Source of the DNA: Chromobacterium violaceum ATCC 12472
GTDB lineage: Bacteria > Pseudomonadota > Gammaproteobacteria > Burkholderiales > Chromobacteriaceae
Assembly: GCF_000007705.1 (NCBI RefSeq)
Contig: NC_005085.1
Span: 1,621,752 to 1,685,751 of the forward strand
Length of the DNA: 64,000 bases
Reading direction: 5' to 3'
Shown: positions 30,661 through 39,738 of the stretch, piece by piece
How the letters are laid out: the number at the start of each line of letters is the position of its first letter
Numbering within the stretch: the stretch's first letter is position 1
Position numbers and translations under genes: made by a program
The notes under the pieces: model-generated
What the model was told of the DNA's origin: nothing
Databases searched by the model: none
What the model saw: only the letters and a program-made list of their open reading frames with translations

Positions 30661-31037
30661 CGTTTCCAGCTTCCTCGTGATGGTTTGATGAATTGTTTGC
30701 GACAGTGTTGTGTCGTTTGCCAGCGCGGTGTACTAAGCTGATTCCTTGAATGCAGACAGTATGCGATTGCTATCAAATATGGCACGGCGGCAGTCCGCTG
30801 AGGATCGGGGATAAACAATCGATGCGGGCAGAATCGCAGAGCGCGCCTTCGGACATGACTTTCGGGTGGGAAATCTGGTTTGGAGATCCGGGTTGAAAGC
30901 CTTGAGTGGTTTGATTTTGATAGCGTTTAAGTGCTAAAGAATATTTTATATTGTCGAACAGAATAGCCATCTCTTGTATACAATAGGCAGCTTACCCGGA
31001 CGCGAGGCCGGGGCTGCAAACAATATCGGAGAAACCC
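30661..31037. other. Non-coding gap upstream of putA
   Basis: About 375 bp with no credible gene. It becomes AT-rich near 30905-30985, with TTGATT (30911-30916) and TATACAAT (30977-30984) as possible promoter parts, but no well-spaced pair. A GGAGAA ribosome site directly precedes ATG 31038. Confidence 0.45.
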
Positions 31038-34000
31038 ATGCAATTCGAATCCTTTGCTCATCAGCAGTCCGCTCTGCGCGATGCGATCACCGCCGCTTAC
31101 CGGCGCGATGAACGCGAGTGCGTGCAGGCTTTGTTGCCTCAGGCGGCGATGAGTCCCGAGCAAGTCGCATCAGTGCAAGACCTTGCCCGTCGGCTGGTGA
31201 CCGAGGTGCGCCGCGAGCGCACCCGTTCCAGCGGCGTGGACGCGCTGATGCACGAGTTCTCGTTGGACAGCAGCGAAGGGATCGCCCTGATGTGTCTGGC
31301 GGAGGCGCTGCTGCGCATCCCCGACCGCGAGACGGCCGACAAGCTGATCCGCGACAAGATTTCCCGCGGCGACTGGAAGGCCCATTTGGGCAACAGTTCG
31401 TCGCTGTTCGTCAACGCGGCCGCTTGGGGCCTGCTGGTGACCGGCAAGCTGGTTTCCTCTCATAGCGCCAACGGCCTGTCGGCGGCGATGACGCGCCTGA
31501 TCGCCAAAGGCGGCGAGCCGCTGATCCGCAAGGGCGTCGACATGGCGATGCGCATGCTGGGCAAGCAGTTCGTCACCGGCGAGACGATCGAGGAAGCGCT
31601 GGCCAACGGCCGCGAACGCGAAGCGCGCGGTTACCGCTTCAGCTACGACATGCTGGGCGAAGCGGCGATGACCGAAGCCGACGCCCAACGCTACCTGAAG
31701 GACTACGTCACCGCCATCCATGCGATCGGCAAGGAGTCGAACGGCCGCGGCATCTATGACGGCCCCGGCATCTCGGTGAAGCTGTCCGCGATCCACCCGC
31801 GCTATGCCCGCCTGAAGCATGAACGCATGATGACCGAGCTGCTGCCTCGACTGAAGGCGCTGTTCCTGTTGGCCAAGCAATACAATATCGGCCTGAACAT
31901 CGACGCCGAGGAGGCCGACCGCCTGGAGATCTCGATGGACCTGGTCGAAGCGCTGGCCAACGATGCGGACCTGAACGGCTTCGAAGGCATCGGCATCGTG
32001 GTGCAGGCCTACCAGAAGCGCTGTCCCTTCGTGATCGATTTCCTGATCGACCTGGCGCGCCGCACCGGCCACCGCTTCATGGTGCGGCTGGTGAAGGGCG
32101 CCTACTGGGACGCCGAGATCAAGCGCGCCCAGGTGGACGGCCTGCCTGGCTATCCGGTGTATACGCGCAAGGTGTACACCGATGTGTCCTACCTTGCCTG
32201 CGCCAAGAAGCTGCTGGCCGCCCAGGACGCGATCTACCCGCAGTTCGCCACGCACAACGCCTACAGCCTGTCGGCGATTTACAACCTGGCCGCCGGCAAG
32301 GATTACGAGTTCCAGTGCCTGCACGGCATGGGCGAGACCCTGTACGACCAGGTAGTGGGCAAGGACAAGCTGGGCAAGGCTTGCCGCATCTACGCGCCGG
32401 TCGGCTCGCATGAGACGCTGCTAGCCTACCTGGTGCGCCGCCTGCTGGAAAACGGCGCCAACTCCTCCTTCGTCAACCGCATCGTCGACGAAAACGTGTC
32501 CATCGACGAACTGGTGACCGATCCGGTGGCCGAGGCCGCCGGCTTTTCCGGCATGCCGCACAGCAAGATTCCGCTGCCTGAGGCGCTGTACGGCGAAGGC
32601 CGCCGCAATTCCAAAGGCCTGGACCTGTCCAGCGAGCACGTGCTGGCCACGTTGCAGCTGGGCCTGCAGGCGTCCGAGCAGCAGCGTTGGGCCGCCTTCC
32701 CCATGCTGGGAGATGGCGATGTCACCGACGGCGAGCTGCAGGAAGTGCGCAATCCGGCCGACCACAGCGATGTGGTGGGCAAGGTGATAGAGGCCAGCGC
32801 CGCCGACGTCGAGCGCGCGCTGGCCCTATCGGCCGGCATCGCCGCCGCCTGGGCCGCGACGCCGGTAGCCGAGCGCGCGGCCAGCATCCGCCGCATGGCC
32901 GACCTGATGGAGGCGCACATGCCGGCGCTGATGGGCCTGGCGGTGCGCGAGGCGGGCAAGACGCTGAACAACGCCATCGCCGAAGTGCGCGAGGCGGTGG
33001 ATTTCTGCCGCTACTACGCCGCGCAGATCGTGTCTGAGTTCGACAACGCCAGCCACCGGCCGCTGGGTCCTGTGGTGTGCATCAGCCCGTGGAACTTCCC
33101 GCTGGCCATTTTCATCGGCGAAGTCGTCGCGTCTTTGGCCGCCGGCAATACTGTACTGGCCAAGCCGGCCGAGCAGACCAGCCTGATCGCCGCCTACGCG
33201 GTGCGCCTGCTGCACGAGGCGGGCATCCCGCGCGCGGCGCTGCAGTTCCTGCCGGGCCGCGGCGAGGTGGTCGGCGCCGCGCTGACCGGCGACGCGCGCA
33301 TCCAGGGCGTGATCTTCACCGGTTCCACCGAGGTGGCGCAGATCATCAACCGCACGCTGGCAAAACGCCAAGACGATCCGGTGCTGGTGGCGGAAACCGG
33401 CGGCATGAACGCGATGATCGTCGACAGCTCGGCGCTGCCGGAACAGGTGGTCACCGATGTGCTGAGCTCTGCCTTCGATTCCGCCGGCCAGCGTTGCTCG
33501 GCGCTGCGGGTGCTGTACCTGCAGAACGACATCGCCGACAAGGTGATCGCGATGATCAAGGGGGCGATGGATGAGCTGACCATCGGCAATCCGGCCAAGC
33601 TGACCACCGACGTCGGTCCGGTGATCGACGCCGAGGCCCAGGCCGGCCTGCTCGCCCACATCGCCAGGATGAAGAACTCCGCCCGCGCGATGCACCAGAC
33701 CAAGCTGTCCGCGGCGTGCGAGCAGGGCACTTTCGTCGCGCCGACGCTGTTCGAGATCGACAATCTGTCGGAGCTCAAGCGCGAAGTGTTCGGCCCGGTG
33801 CTGCACGTGCTGCGCTATGCCGCGTCGGATCTGGACAAGGTGGTGGCCGAGATCAACGCCACCGGCTATGGCCTGACCCACGGCATCCACAGCCGCATCG
33901 ACGAAACCATCGCCGACATCTGCGGCAAGATCAAAGTGGGCAATATCTACGTCAACCGCAACATCGTCGGCGCGGTGGTCGGGGTGCAGCCCTTCGGCGG

Positions 34001-34631
34001 CGAGGGCAAGTCCGGCACCGGTCCCAAGGCAGGCGGTCCGTACTACCTGTACCGCCTGACCCGTGCCGCCTGGCAGCCGAAGCTGGCCGCCGTGCCGGCG
34101 GCGGCCGATTTGTCCGCGCTGGACGCGCTGGCGGCCGCGGCCAAGGCGCAGAGCCTGGCGCTGGACGGCGCGATCGCCGCCGCGCGCAAGGAAAGCCCGC
34201 TGACGCATAGCGTGGCGTTGCCGGGGCCGACCGGAGAAAACAACTTGCTGTCCTTCGCCGGCCGCGGCCGCATAGGCTGCGTCGCCGACGACGCGCAGGC
34301 GCTGGCCGAACAGCTGGCCGCGGCCTTCGCCGCCGGCAACCGCGCGGTGCTGGCCGATAACGAGCTGGGACGCAAGTTCGCGTCCGCCTTGAACGGCCAT
34401 GTGTCGCTGGCTGCCGACGTGCTGGAAGCGGATGTCGATGCGGTGTTGTACGCCGGCGCCAAGGCCGAGGAGGCACGGCGCGAGCTGGCCGCCCGCGACG
34501 GCGCGCTGGTTCCGCTGATCCTGCGCGGCGAAAATGGCTACAATGTGCATCGGCTGGTGGTCGAGCGCGCGCTTAGCGTCAATACCACGGCGGCCGGCGG
34601 AAACGCCAGCCTGATGAGCATGACCGAATGA
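31038..34631 (+). CDS. putA: Bifunctional proline dehydrogenase / glutamate-semialdehyde dehydrogenase PutA
   Basis: 1,197 residues. Order: helical N-terminal arm domain (1-130), FAD-binding proline dehydrogenase TIM barrel (about 180-480, ending in the YAPVGSHETLLAYLVRRLLENG region), L-glutamate-gamma-semialdehyde dehydrogenase (about 560-1010, with catalytic Cys in the FDSAGQRCSALR motif and ETGGMNAM), and a C-terminal ALDH-superfamily-like domain (about 1030-1197). It oxidises proline to glutamate at the inner membrane, feeding quinone and NAD. The N-terminus starts MQFESFAHQQ and has no ribbon-helix-helix DNA-binding domain, so it is not an autorepressor. No putP adjoins it. A terminator follows. 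Confidence 0.96.
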   Translation: MQFESFAHQQSALRDAITAAYRRDERECVQALLPQAAMSPEQVASVQDLARRLVTEVRRERTRSSGVDALMHEFSLDSSEGIALMCLAEALLRIPDRETADKLIRDKISRGDWKAHLGNSSSLFVNAAAWGLLVTGKLVSSHSANGLSAAMTRLIAKGGEPLIRKGVDMAMRMLGKQFVTGETIEEALANGREREARGYRFSYDMLGEAAMTEADAQRYLKDYVTAIHAIGKESNGRGIYDGPGISVKLSAIHPRYARLKHERMMTELLPRLKALFLLAKQYNIGLNIDAEEADRLEISMDLVEALANDADLNGFEGIGIVVQAYQKRCPFVIDFLIDLARRTGHRFMVRLVKGAYWDAEIKRAQVDGLPGYPVYTRKVYTDVSYLACAKKLLAAQDAIYPQFATHNAYSLSAIYNLAAGKDYEFQCLHGMGETLYDQVVGKDKLGKACRIYAPVGSHETLLAYLVRRLLENGANSSFVNRIVDENVSIDELVTDPVAEAAGFSGMPHSKIPLPEALYGEGRRNSKGLDLSSEHVLATLQLGLQASEQQRWAAFPMLGDGDVTDGELQEVRNPADHSDVVGKVIEASAADVERALALSAGIAAAWAATPVAERAASIRRMADLMEAHMPALMGLAVREAGKTLNNAIAEVREAVDFCRYYAAQIVSEFDNASHRPLGPVVCISPWNFPLAIFIGEVVASLAAGNTVLAKPAEQTSLIAAYAVRLLHEAGIPRAALQFLPGRGEVVGAALTGDARIQGVIFTGSTEVAQIINRTLAKRQDDPVLVAETGGMNAMIVDSSALPEQVVTDVLSSAFDSAGQRCSALRVLYLQNDIADKVIAMIKGAMDELTIGNPAKLTTDVGPVIDAEAQAGLLAHIARMKNSARAMHQTKLSAACEQGTFVAPTLFEIDNLSELKREVFGPVLHVLRYAASDLDKVVAEINATGYGLTHGIHSRIDETIADICGKIKVGNIYVNRNIVGAVVGVQPFGGEGKSGTGPKAGGPYYLYRLTRAAWQPKLAAVPAAADLSALDALAAAAKAQSLALDGAIAAARKESPLTHSVALPGPTGENNLLSFAGRGRIGCVADDAQALAEQLAAAFAAGNRAVLADNELGRKFASALNGHVSLAADVLEADVDAVLYAGAKAEEARRELAARDGALVPLILRGENGYNVHRLVVERALSVNTTAAGGNASLMSMTE

Positions 34632-34644
34632 TCAACTTGCCAGC

Positions 34645-34680
34645 CTCTGGCCGCATTGGAATAATGCGGCCAGAGTTTTT
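34645..34680 (+). terminator. Rho-independent terminator of putA
   Basis: A 13-bp perfect stem, CTCTGGCCGCATT (34645-34657) with AATGCGGCCAGAG (34663-34675), a GGAAT loop, then TTTTT. Confidence 0.93.
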
Positions 34681-34762
34681 ACTTTAAGAGCAAGACTGGG
34701 ATCCGGCACAAGCCGGTTATGTAGAAGCGCGAAGTTGAAGCAACAAGAAGAGGAACGAAGAG

Positions 34763-35986
34763 ATGCAAGTATCCAAGCTGTCCACCCTGACCCTGGCGGT
34801 CGCCGCCGCCGTCGCCCTGTCCGCCTGCGGCAAGAAGGAAGAAGCCGCTCCGGCCGGCGCCGCATCCGCTCCGGCCCAGGCTAGCGGCGGCAGCGAAATC
34901 AAGATCGGTTTCGCCGCCCCGCTGACCGGTCCGCAGTCGCACTACGGCGAGGAATACAAGAATGGCGTGACCCTGGCGATCGAAGACGCCAACGCCGCGA
35001 AGCCGACCATCGCCGGCAAGCCGGTCACCTTCGTGCTGGACGCCCAGGACGACCAGGCCGACCCCAAGACCGCCACCCAGCTGGCGCAGAAGTTCGTCGA
35101 CGAGAAAGTCGCCGGCATCATCGGCCACTTCAACTCCGGCACCGCCATCCCGGCCTCCAAGATCTACTCCGACGCCGGCATTCCGATGATCGCGATGGCC
35201 ACCTCGCCGGTGTTCACCGCGCAAGGCTTCAAGAACACCTTCCGCTCGATGACCTCCGACACCCAGCAGGGCAGCGTGATGGGCAAGTTCGCGGTGGAGA
35301 AGCTGCACGCGAAGAAGATCGTCATCGTCGACGACCGCACCGCTTACGGCCAGGGCCTGGCGGACGAGTTCGAGAAGGCTGCGCGCGCCGCCGGCGGCGA
35401 CGTGGTGAAGCGCGAGTTCACCAATGACAAGGCCACCGACTTCACCGCCATCCTGACCTCCATCAAGGGCGCGAACCCGGACGTGGTGTTCTACGGCGGC
35501 GCCGACGCGCAGTCCGCTCCGATGGTCAAGCAGATGAAGCGCCTGGGCCTCAAGGCTCCGTTGATCTCCGGCGAAATGACCAAGACCCCGACCTTCCTGC
35601 AGCTGGCTGGCAAGGAAGCCGACGGCACCATCGCCTCGCTGGCCGGCCTGCCGCTGGAGCAGATGCCGGGCGGCAAGGATTACGAAACCCGCTACAAGGC
35701 CCGCTTCAAGGCCGACGTGGCGACTTATTCGCCGTACGGCTACGACGCCACCCGCACGCTGATCCAGGCGATGGAGCAGGCCAATTCGGCAGATCCCAAG
35801 GCCTATCTGCCGGTGCTGGCCAAGATCACCCACCAGGGCGTGACTTCCAGCAACTGGACCTACGACGACAAGGGCGACCTGAAGGACGGCGGCATCACCG
35901 TCTACAAGGTCCAGAACGGCCAGTGGACCGTGATGGAAACCGTTGGCGGCGGCGCCCCGGGCAAGGATGCTTCGGCGGCCAAGTAA
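34763..35986 (+). CDS. Branched-chain amino-acid ABC transporter substrate-binding lipoprotein (LivK-like)
   Basis: 407 residues. Signal peptide with lipobox LSAC (Cys22), then an Ala/Pro/Ser linker and a type I periplasmic-binding fold starting IKIGFAAPLTGPQSHYGEE, typical of LivJ/LivK. Ligand-contact motifs such as NSGTAIPASKIYSDAGIPMI and DDRTAYGQGLADEF are present. Being lipid-anchored is unusual for a Gram-negative LivK but not rare in Neisseriales. No permease or ATPase genes adjoin it; it is monocistronic with its own terminator, so membrane partners must be encoded elsewhere. Confidence 0.9.
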   Translation: MQVSKLSTLTLAVAAAVALSACGKKEEAAPAGAASAPAQASGGSEIKIGFAAPLTGPQSHYGEEYKNGVTLAIEDANAAKPTIAGKPVTFVLDAQDDQADPKTATQLAQKFVDEKVAGIIGHFNSGTAIPASKIYSDAGIPMIAMATSPVFTAQGFKNTFRSMTSDTQQGSVMGKFAVEKLHAKKIVIVDDRTAYGQGLADEFEKAARAAGGDVVKREFTNDKATDFTAILTSIKGANPDVVFYGGADAQSAPMVKQMKRLGLKAPLISGEMTKTPTFLQLAGKEADGTIASLAGLPLEQMPGGKDYETRYKARFKADVATYSPYGYDATRTLIQAMEQANSADPKAYLPVLAKITHQGVTSSNWTYDDKGDLKDGGITVYKVQNGQWTVMETVGGGAPGKDASAAK

Positions 35987-36006
35987 GACGGTTTTCGTAT
36001 GTAGGA

Positions 36007-36039
36007 AACGGCGCGGATCTCCGCGCCGTTTTTGTTTTT
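36007..36039 (+). terminator. Rho-independent terminator of the LivK-like gene
   Basis: AACGGCGCGGA (36007-36017) pairs with TCCGCGCCGTT (36020-36030), followed by TTTGTTTTT. Confidence 0.92.
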
Positions 36040-36476
36040 GTCGCTGATAAAAGATAAAGCAAATATCAGTCTAATAAGTAATATTTCATTGAGTATATTA
36101 TTTTGGAGTATTGTTTTATTGGGGATTGGTTTTTTGCAACGGTGTCAATCTAATTATCTTTTTCTCGAACGTGCCGGTTGGAAATATATTTACAATATTT
36201 CTGAGGTATTGTAATTTCCACATGCCATGTTTTTGATTCTGGACAAACAGATTGCGTCCAGTTTCGCGAACTTTTATTAAGCTTGTTTTGATTTTGACAG
36301 TCTGTGGTTTCGTTAAGCGTTTCCGCATCGGCTGTTTTAGCCTTCCTGTTTTTTATTTCATGGTTTTATTACTTTATTTGATGCGATTAACTTCGCAGGG
36401 GATCTTTTTGCCTCTTGCCGGCTTGTGATTTGTGATTTTTTAATTAATTAATTCTGATCTGCAATAAGGAAGTGTC
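36040..36476. other. 437-bp AT-rich leader of the ketosynthase operon
   Basis: A sharp drop in GC compared with both sides, and no convincing gene; a 60-codon frame at 36032-36214 is discussed as rejected. An inverted repeat TTACAATA (36190-36197) and TATTGTAA (36207-36214) is extended by GGAAA (36180-36184) and TTTCC (36215-36219). Several TATAAT-like boxes exist, so promoter choice is ambiguous. AAGGAAG (36466-36472) is the ribosome site for 36477. The composition suggests foreign origin, or silencing by an H-NS-type protein. Confidence 0.55.
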
Positions 36477-37727
36477 ATGGCAAATCGTAGAGTGGTAGTA
36501 ACCGGATATGGTTCTTTGACCTCTCTGGGGGAGAACTCTGCCGAGGCGTGGGAAGCCATCATGAATGGCAAGCTGGGTTATCGAAAATTCGAGTTGGAAA
36601 ACCAGCAAATCAAGGCCAAGTTCTTTTCATTTTTGGATGAGAATAAAGCGCGCTATCGAGGCATCCCCAAGGCCATTTCCCGCGCCTTGCCGGCATTCGC
36701 CAAAAATGCGGTTGTGGCGGCCCGGGAAGCGATCGATATGGCTTTCGGTAGCCCGGAGGCTATTGCGGAACATTATCCGGCGCATGAATGCGGCGTCATC
36801 ATCGGCACGGGGTGGGGGGGGCTCGATGAAGCGTACGACATCCGCGACGCTTATCGCGATACCGGATTCGGCAGTCCTTTGGGCAGCCTGATTTCCATGC
36901 CTAGCATCGCCACCGGAGCTTGCACGCTGATGTGGAATCTGCGCGGCTACCAGAATACGGTGATCGCGGCTTGCGCCACGGGCACCATCGCGATAGGCGA
37001 CGCGTATGAGGCGATTCGGCAAGGGCGCGCCAGCATGATGCTGGCTGGCGGTTCCGAGACGCTGCGCAATGAAACCAATATCTGGAACATCGACGTGCTC
37101 AATGCTTTGAGCAAGGAGCAGGAGGAAGCGGAGAGGGCCTGCTGCCCGTTTGACCGCCGCCGGTCCGGTTTCGTGCTCGCCGAGGGCGCGGCGGTGTTGT
37201 GTCTGGAGGAGTTGGAGCATGCTCAGCACCGCGGCGCCACCATACTGGGCGAGATCAAGGGTTATGGCAGCTTTTCCGACGCCCGCGATTTCACCGCCCC
37301 GGCCGAGGACATGCTGGCCCGCGTCAAGTCGATCGAATTCGCGCTCAAGCAGGCCGGCAAGCGGCCGGAGGACATCGACTACATCAATGCTCACGGCACG
37401 TCGACGCCGTTGAATGACTTGAACGAATCCAACGCCATCAAGGCCGCTTTGGGGGCGCATGCGAAGCGTGTCCCGGTGTCCAGCACCAAGTCGTACAGCG
37501 GCCACCTGATCTCCGCTGCGGGCAGTTTCGAATCCATCATCTGCTTGAAGGCCATCGCGACCGGCATCCTGCCTGGCACCGCTAATCTGCTGGAATCCGA
37601 TCCCGAGTGCGACCTCAACTATCTGCCGAACGGGCACCTGCATGGCCAAGCGGTGGACACCACTCTCAACCTCAGCTTCGGCTTCGGCGGCGCAAACGCG
37701 GCGCTGGTGATAGAAAGGGCGCGTTGA
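36477..37727 (+). CDS. Beta-ketoacyl-ACP synthase (FabF-like), first gene of oxidative acyl operon
   Basis: 416 residues, thiolase fold. The Cys-His-His triad is visible: Cys166 in AACATGT, His306 in NAHGTSTPLND and His343 in KSYSGHL, and the GFGGANA tail is intact. It condenses malonyl-ACP with an acyl primer. The sequence is FabF-like but has its own character (SYSGHLISAAG in place of the usual S..GHTLGAAG), and a housekeeping fabF would sit with other fab genes, so this is a dedicated copy. GGAAG precedes ATG 36477. Its stop overlaps the start of the dehydratase gene by one base (TGATG). No chain-length-factor partner is present. Confidence 0.9.
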   Translation: MANRRVVVTGYGSLTSLGENSAEAWEAIMNGKLGYRKFELENQQIKAKFFSFLDENKARYRGIPKAISRALPAFAKNAVVAAREAIDMAFGSPEAIAEHYPAHECGVIIGTGWGGLDEAYDIRDAYRDTGFGSPLGSLISMPSIATGACTLMWNLRGYQNTVIAACATGTIAIGDAYEAIRQGRASMMLAGGSETLRNETNIWNIDVLNALSKEQEEAERACCPFDRRRSGFVLAEGAAVLCLEELEHAQHRGATILGEIKGYGSFSDARDFTAPAEDMLARVKSIEFALKQAGKRPEDIDYINAHGTSTPLNDLNESNAIKAALGAHAKRVPVSSTKSYSGHLISAAGSFESIICLKAIATGILPGTANLLESDPECDLNYLPNGHLHGQAVDTTLNLSFGFGGANAALVIERAR

Positions 37728-38524
37728 TGCTGCTCAGTTTCGACAACAAGGCGATCGCGGATTGGGCGAAGCTGTCCGGAGACTACAACCCCATCCATTT
37801 TGAAGTGGAGCGGGCGAGGGAAACCGGCGCCAACGACATCATCGTGCACGGCATGCTGCCGCTGCTGCATATCAAGCAGCGGCTGAGCACGGTGTTGCCG
37901 GCCGATACCGGCAGAGACTGGGTATCGGTCAAGGCTATGTTCCGCTCGCCCGTGCTTCGCCAATTGCCGCATGCGTTGGAAATTCAGCCGGGCAAACAGC
38001 GCAGCCGCTTCTCCCTGCGCGCGACGCATGACGCCTCCGAGGTGATGGCCGGCAGCGTATATCGCTCCGTGCCGGCGGAGTCGCCGGAGCAACCGGCCAG
38101 TTTTTCGATAGACCGCCAGCTGTTCCGCGAGAAAAGAGCGGTGTTTGCGGAGGCCTTTCCGGATTTCGACCGCGCCTGGCTGTTGGTGGACGCGTTGACT
38201 TTTTCCCAATTCCTGTCCAGCGAAGTGCCGTTTTCCATCGTCCGCGATCTGGCGAAGATGAGCGGCATCGCAAGCCAGCATGAGTTGATGGACGCCGCCC
38301 TGACGGTGCAGACGGCTCATACGGTGATGGTCGAGCCGGAGCTGTTCCGCATGCCGCTGAGCCAGTTGAAGGATCCGGGGGAAATTCGCTGCGAGCTGCA
38401 CGCGCCGGTGACCGTGCCCAACAGCAAGGACACCTTGTCCGGCCTGAGCCAATTTACCGTGCGGCTGGATGGCCGTCCGGTCATGCAATCGGAAGTGGGC
38501 CTGCTGGTTCGCTTCAAGTCTTGA
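37727..38524 (+). CDS. MaoC-like double hot-dog dehydratase
   Basis: 265 residues. The N-terminal hot-dog carries the hydratase-2 motif SGDYNPIHFE with downstream VHGML, the Asp/His pair that dehydrates or hydrates 3-hydroxyacyl thioesters. The C-terminal half (about 130-265) looks like a second, motif-free hot-dog that would complete the fold. ATG 37727 overlaps the KS stop. In this operon it is the likely 3-hydroxyacyl-ACP dehydratase, supplying double bonds. No enoyl reductase gene is nearby, so the double bonds may be kept. Confidence 0.85.
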   Translation: MLLSFDNKAIADWAKLSGDYNPIHFEVERARETGANDIIVHGMLPLLHIKQRLSTVLPADTGRDWVSVKAMFRSPVLRQLPHALEIQPGKQRSRFSLRATHDASEVMAGSVYRSVPAESPEQPASFSIDRQLFREKRAVFAEAFPDFDRAWLLVDALTFSQFLSSEVPFSIVRDLAKMSGIASQHELMDAALTVQTAHTVMVEPELFRMPLSQLKDPGEIRCELHAPVTVPNSKDTLSGLSQFTVRLDGRPVMQSEVGLLVRFKS

Positions 38525-38552
38525 GTCTTGTCCCTTCGATAAAGGAAGCATC

Positions 38553-38822
38553 ATGTTGAACGAAAACCAAATCTTTGACGAACTGAAAGCCCTGATCCTG
38601 GACATGAAGGAGATCGAGGAGGATCAAGTGCAGCTCTCCTCCAGCTTTGAGGCGCTCGAACTGGACAGCCTCGATTTCGTAGAAGTTCAAGTGTCGGTGA
38701 AGAAGCGCTACGGCGTCGATCTGGTGTCCGATTTGTTCGCCTCCGGCAAGATCGCGGACATGGGGCAACTGGTCGGTTATATCGCCGCAGAGTCCGCCCA
38801 GAAGAACACAGCCGAAGCCTGA
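38553..38822 (+). CDS. Acyl carrier protein
   Basis: 89 residues, acidic four-helix ACP. The phosphopantetheine site is ELDSLDFVEV with Ser39. AAAGGAAG precedes ATG 38553. It differs from housekeeping AcpP, whose motif is DSLDTVE, and lies among KS, dehydratase and oxygenase genes, so it is a dedicated carrier for this pathway. No phosphopantetheinyl transferase is encoded in the window. Confidence 0.93.
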   Translation: MLNENQIFDELKALILDMKEIEEDQVQLSSSFEALELDSLDFVEVQVSVKKRYGVDLVSDLFASGKIADMGQLVGYIAAESAQKNTAEA

Positions 38823-38835
38823 TCGGAGAAAACGC

Positions 38836-39738
38836 ATGGAAACGTCCACTGTTGCGCGCGACCCGCTGGGTCTGTCCGACGAGAGCCGACGCAAGGTGCA
38901 AACGCTGATCCGCGCTTCGCACCGCAAAACCATGGAGCTGGAAAGCGTGTTGCCATGGGAGAACGGCATCAACCTGAGCCTGCCGCCGAAAATGGAAACC
39001 GGCAGCTGGATCTACGGCACGCCTTATTGGGATGCCATGACTCCGGAGCAGCGCCATGAAACCCTGTGGAAGGAAACCGCCCGCGATGTGTCGATGTTCA
39101 TCTGGCTGGAGCAGACGCTGCCGCCGCTGTATGTCGGCTATATCAACCGTTTCCGCTTCGACCTGTCGCCCGAGGTGTATGAGTACCTGATGATTTTCTC
39201 CCGGGAGGAGATCACGCATACCCTGATGTTCCGGCGTTACATGAAGATGGCGGGACTGGAGCTGTTCCAGCCGCCTGGCGGCGCCTACGGCAGCTTTGTG
39301 GAGAAGCTGCCGATGATGAACCCGGTGATCGGCATCCTGTGGACGCTGATGATCGAGTGGGCCGCGGAGCTGAGCGCGATGTATCTGACTCAGTCGGCGG
39401 AAGTCGAGCCGCTGACCAAGATGATGTTCCATGAGCATCATATCGAGGAGGTGCGCCACATCGCATTCGGCAAGCGCATTGTCGAGCATTTCTTCGAGAC
39501 CGCTCCCGAGGCGGAGCTGGCGGCGATGCGAGCGCAAATCGGCCAGCTGCTGCGCCATTTCAAGGCGGAGATGACTTTCAACAGCGAAATCGCCAAGCAC
39601 ACCTCCTTTGTCTTCCCGATACAGCCGGGCGATGAAGAAGCGATCGCGCTGGTAAGAGGGTCGGCCAACAACCAGCGTCTGAACAGCGAGCGCTTCGCAG
39701 AGCTGGATCAGTGGTTCGCAGAACTGGGGATTGTATGA
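38836..39738 (+). CDS. AurF-like non-haem diiron oxygenase
   Basis: 300 residues. It has a full set of seven carboxylate/His iron ligands in AurF-like spacing: Glu92, Glu125-x2-His128, Glu174, and His201-x3-Glu205-x2-His208. AurF-family enzymes oxygenate aryl amines to nitro groups, and relatives oxidise other carrier-bound or free substrates. The gene is 13 nt after the ACP and overlaps the FAD oxidoreductase by 4 nt (ATGA). A ferredoxin two genes beyond that could supply electrons. The substrate is unknown; an ACP-bound acyl chain is my inference. Confidence 0.82.
   Translation: METSTVARDPLGLSDESRRKVQTLIRASHRKTMELESVLPWENGINLSLPPKMETGSWIYGTPYWDAMTPEQRHETLWKETARDVSMFIWLEQTLPPLYVGYINRFRFDLSPEVYEYLMIFSREEITHTLMFRRYMKMAGLELFQPPGGAYGSFVEKLPMMNPVIGILWTLMIEWAAELSAMYLTQSAEVEPLTKMMFHEHHIEEVRHIAFGKRIVEHFFETAPEAELAAMRAQIGQLLRHFKAEMTFNSEIAKHTSFVFPIQPGDEEAIALVRGSANNQRLNSERFAELDQWFAELGIV

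Noticed and set aside
36032-36214. 60-codon frame in the AT-rich leader that would give a small hydrophobic peptide
   Set aside because: It begins within the T-tract of the upstream terminator, has no ribosome site, and short hydrophobic frames are expected in AT-rich DNA.
36477-37727. Reading the ketosynthase as housekeeping FabF
   Set aside because: It is not next to fabD, fabG, acpP or fabH, and it starts an operon with oxidative enzymes and its own ACP.
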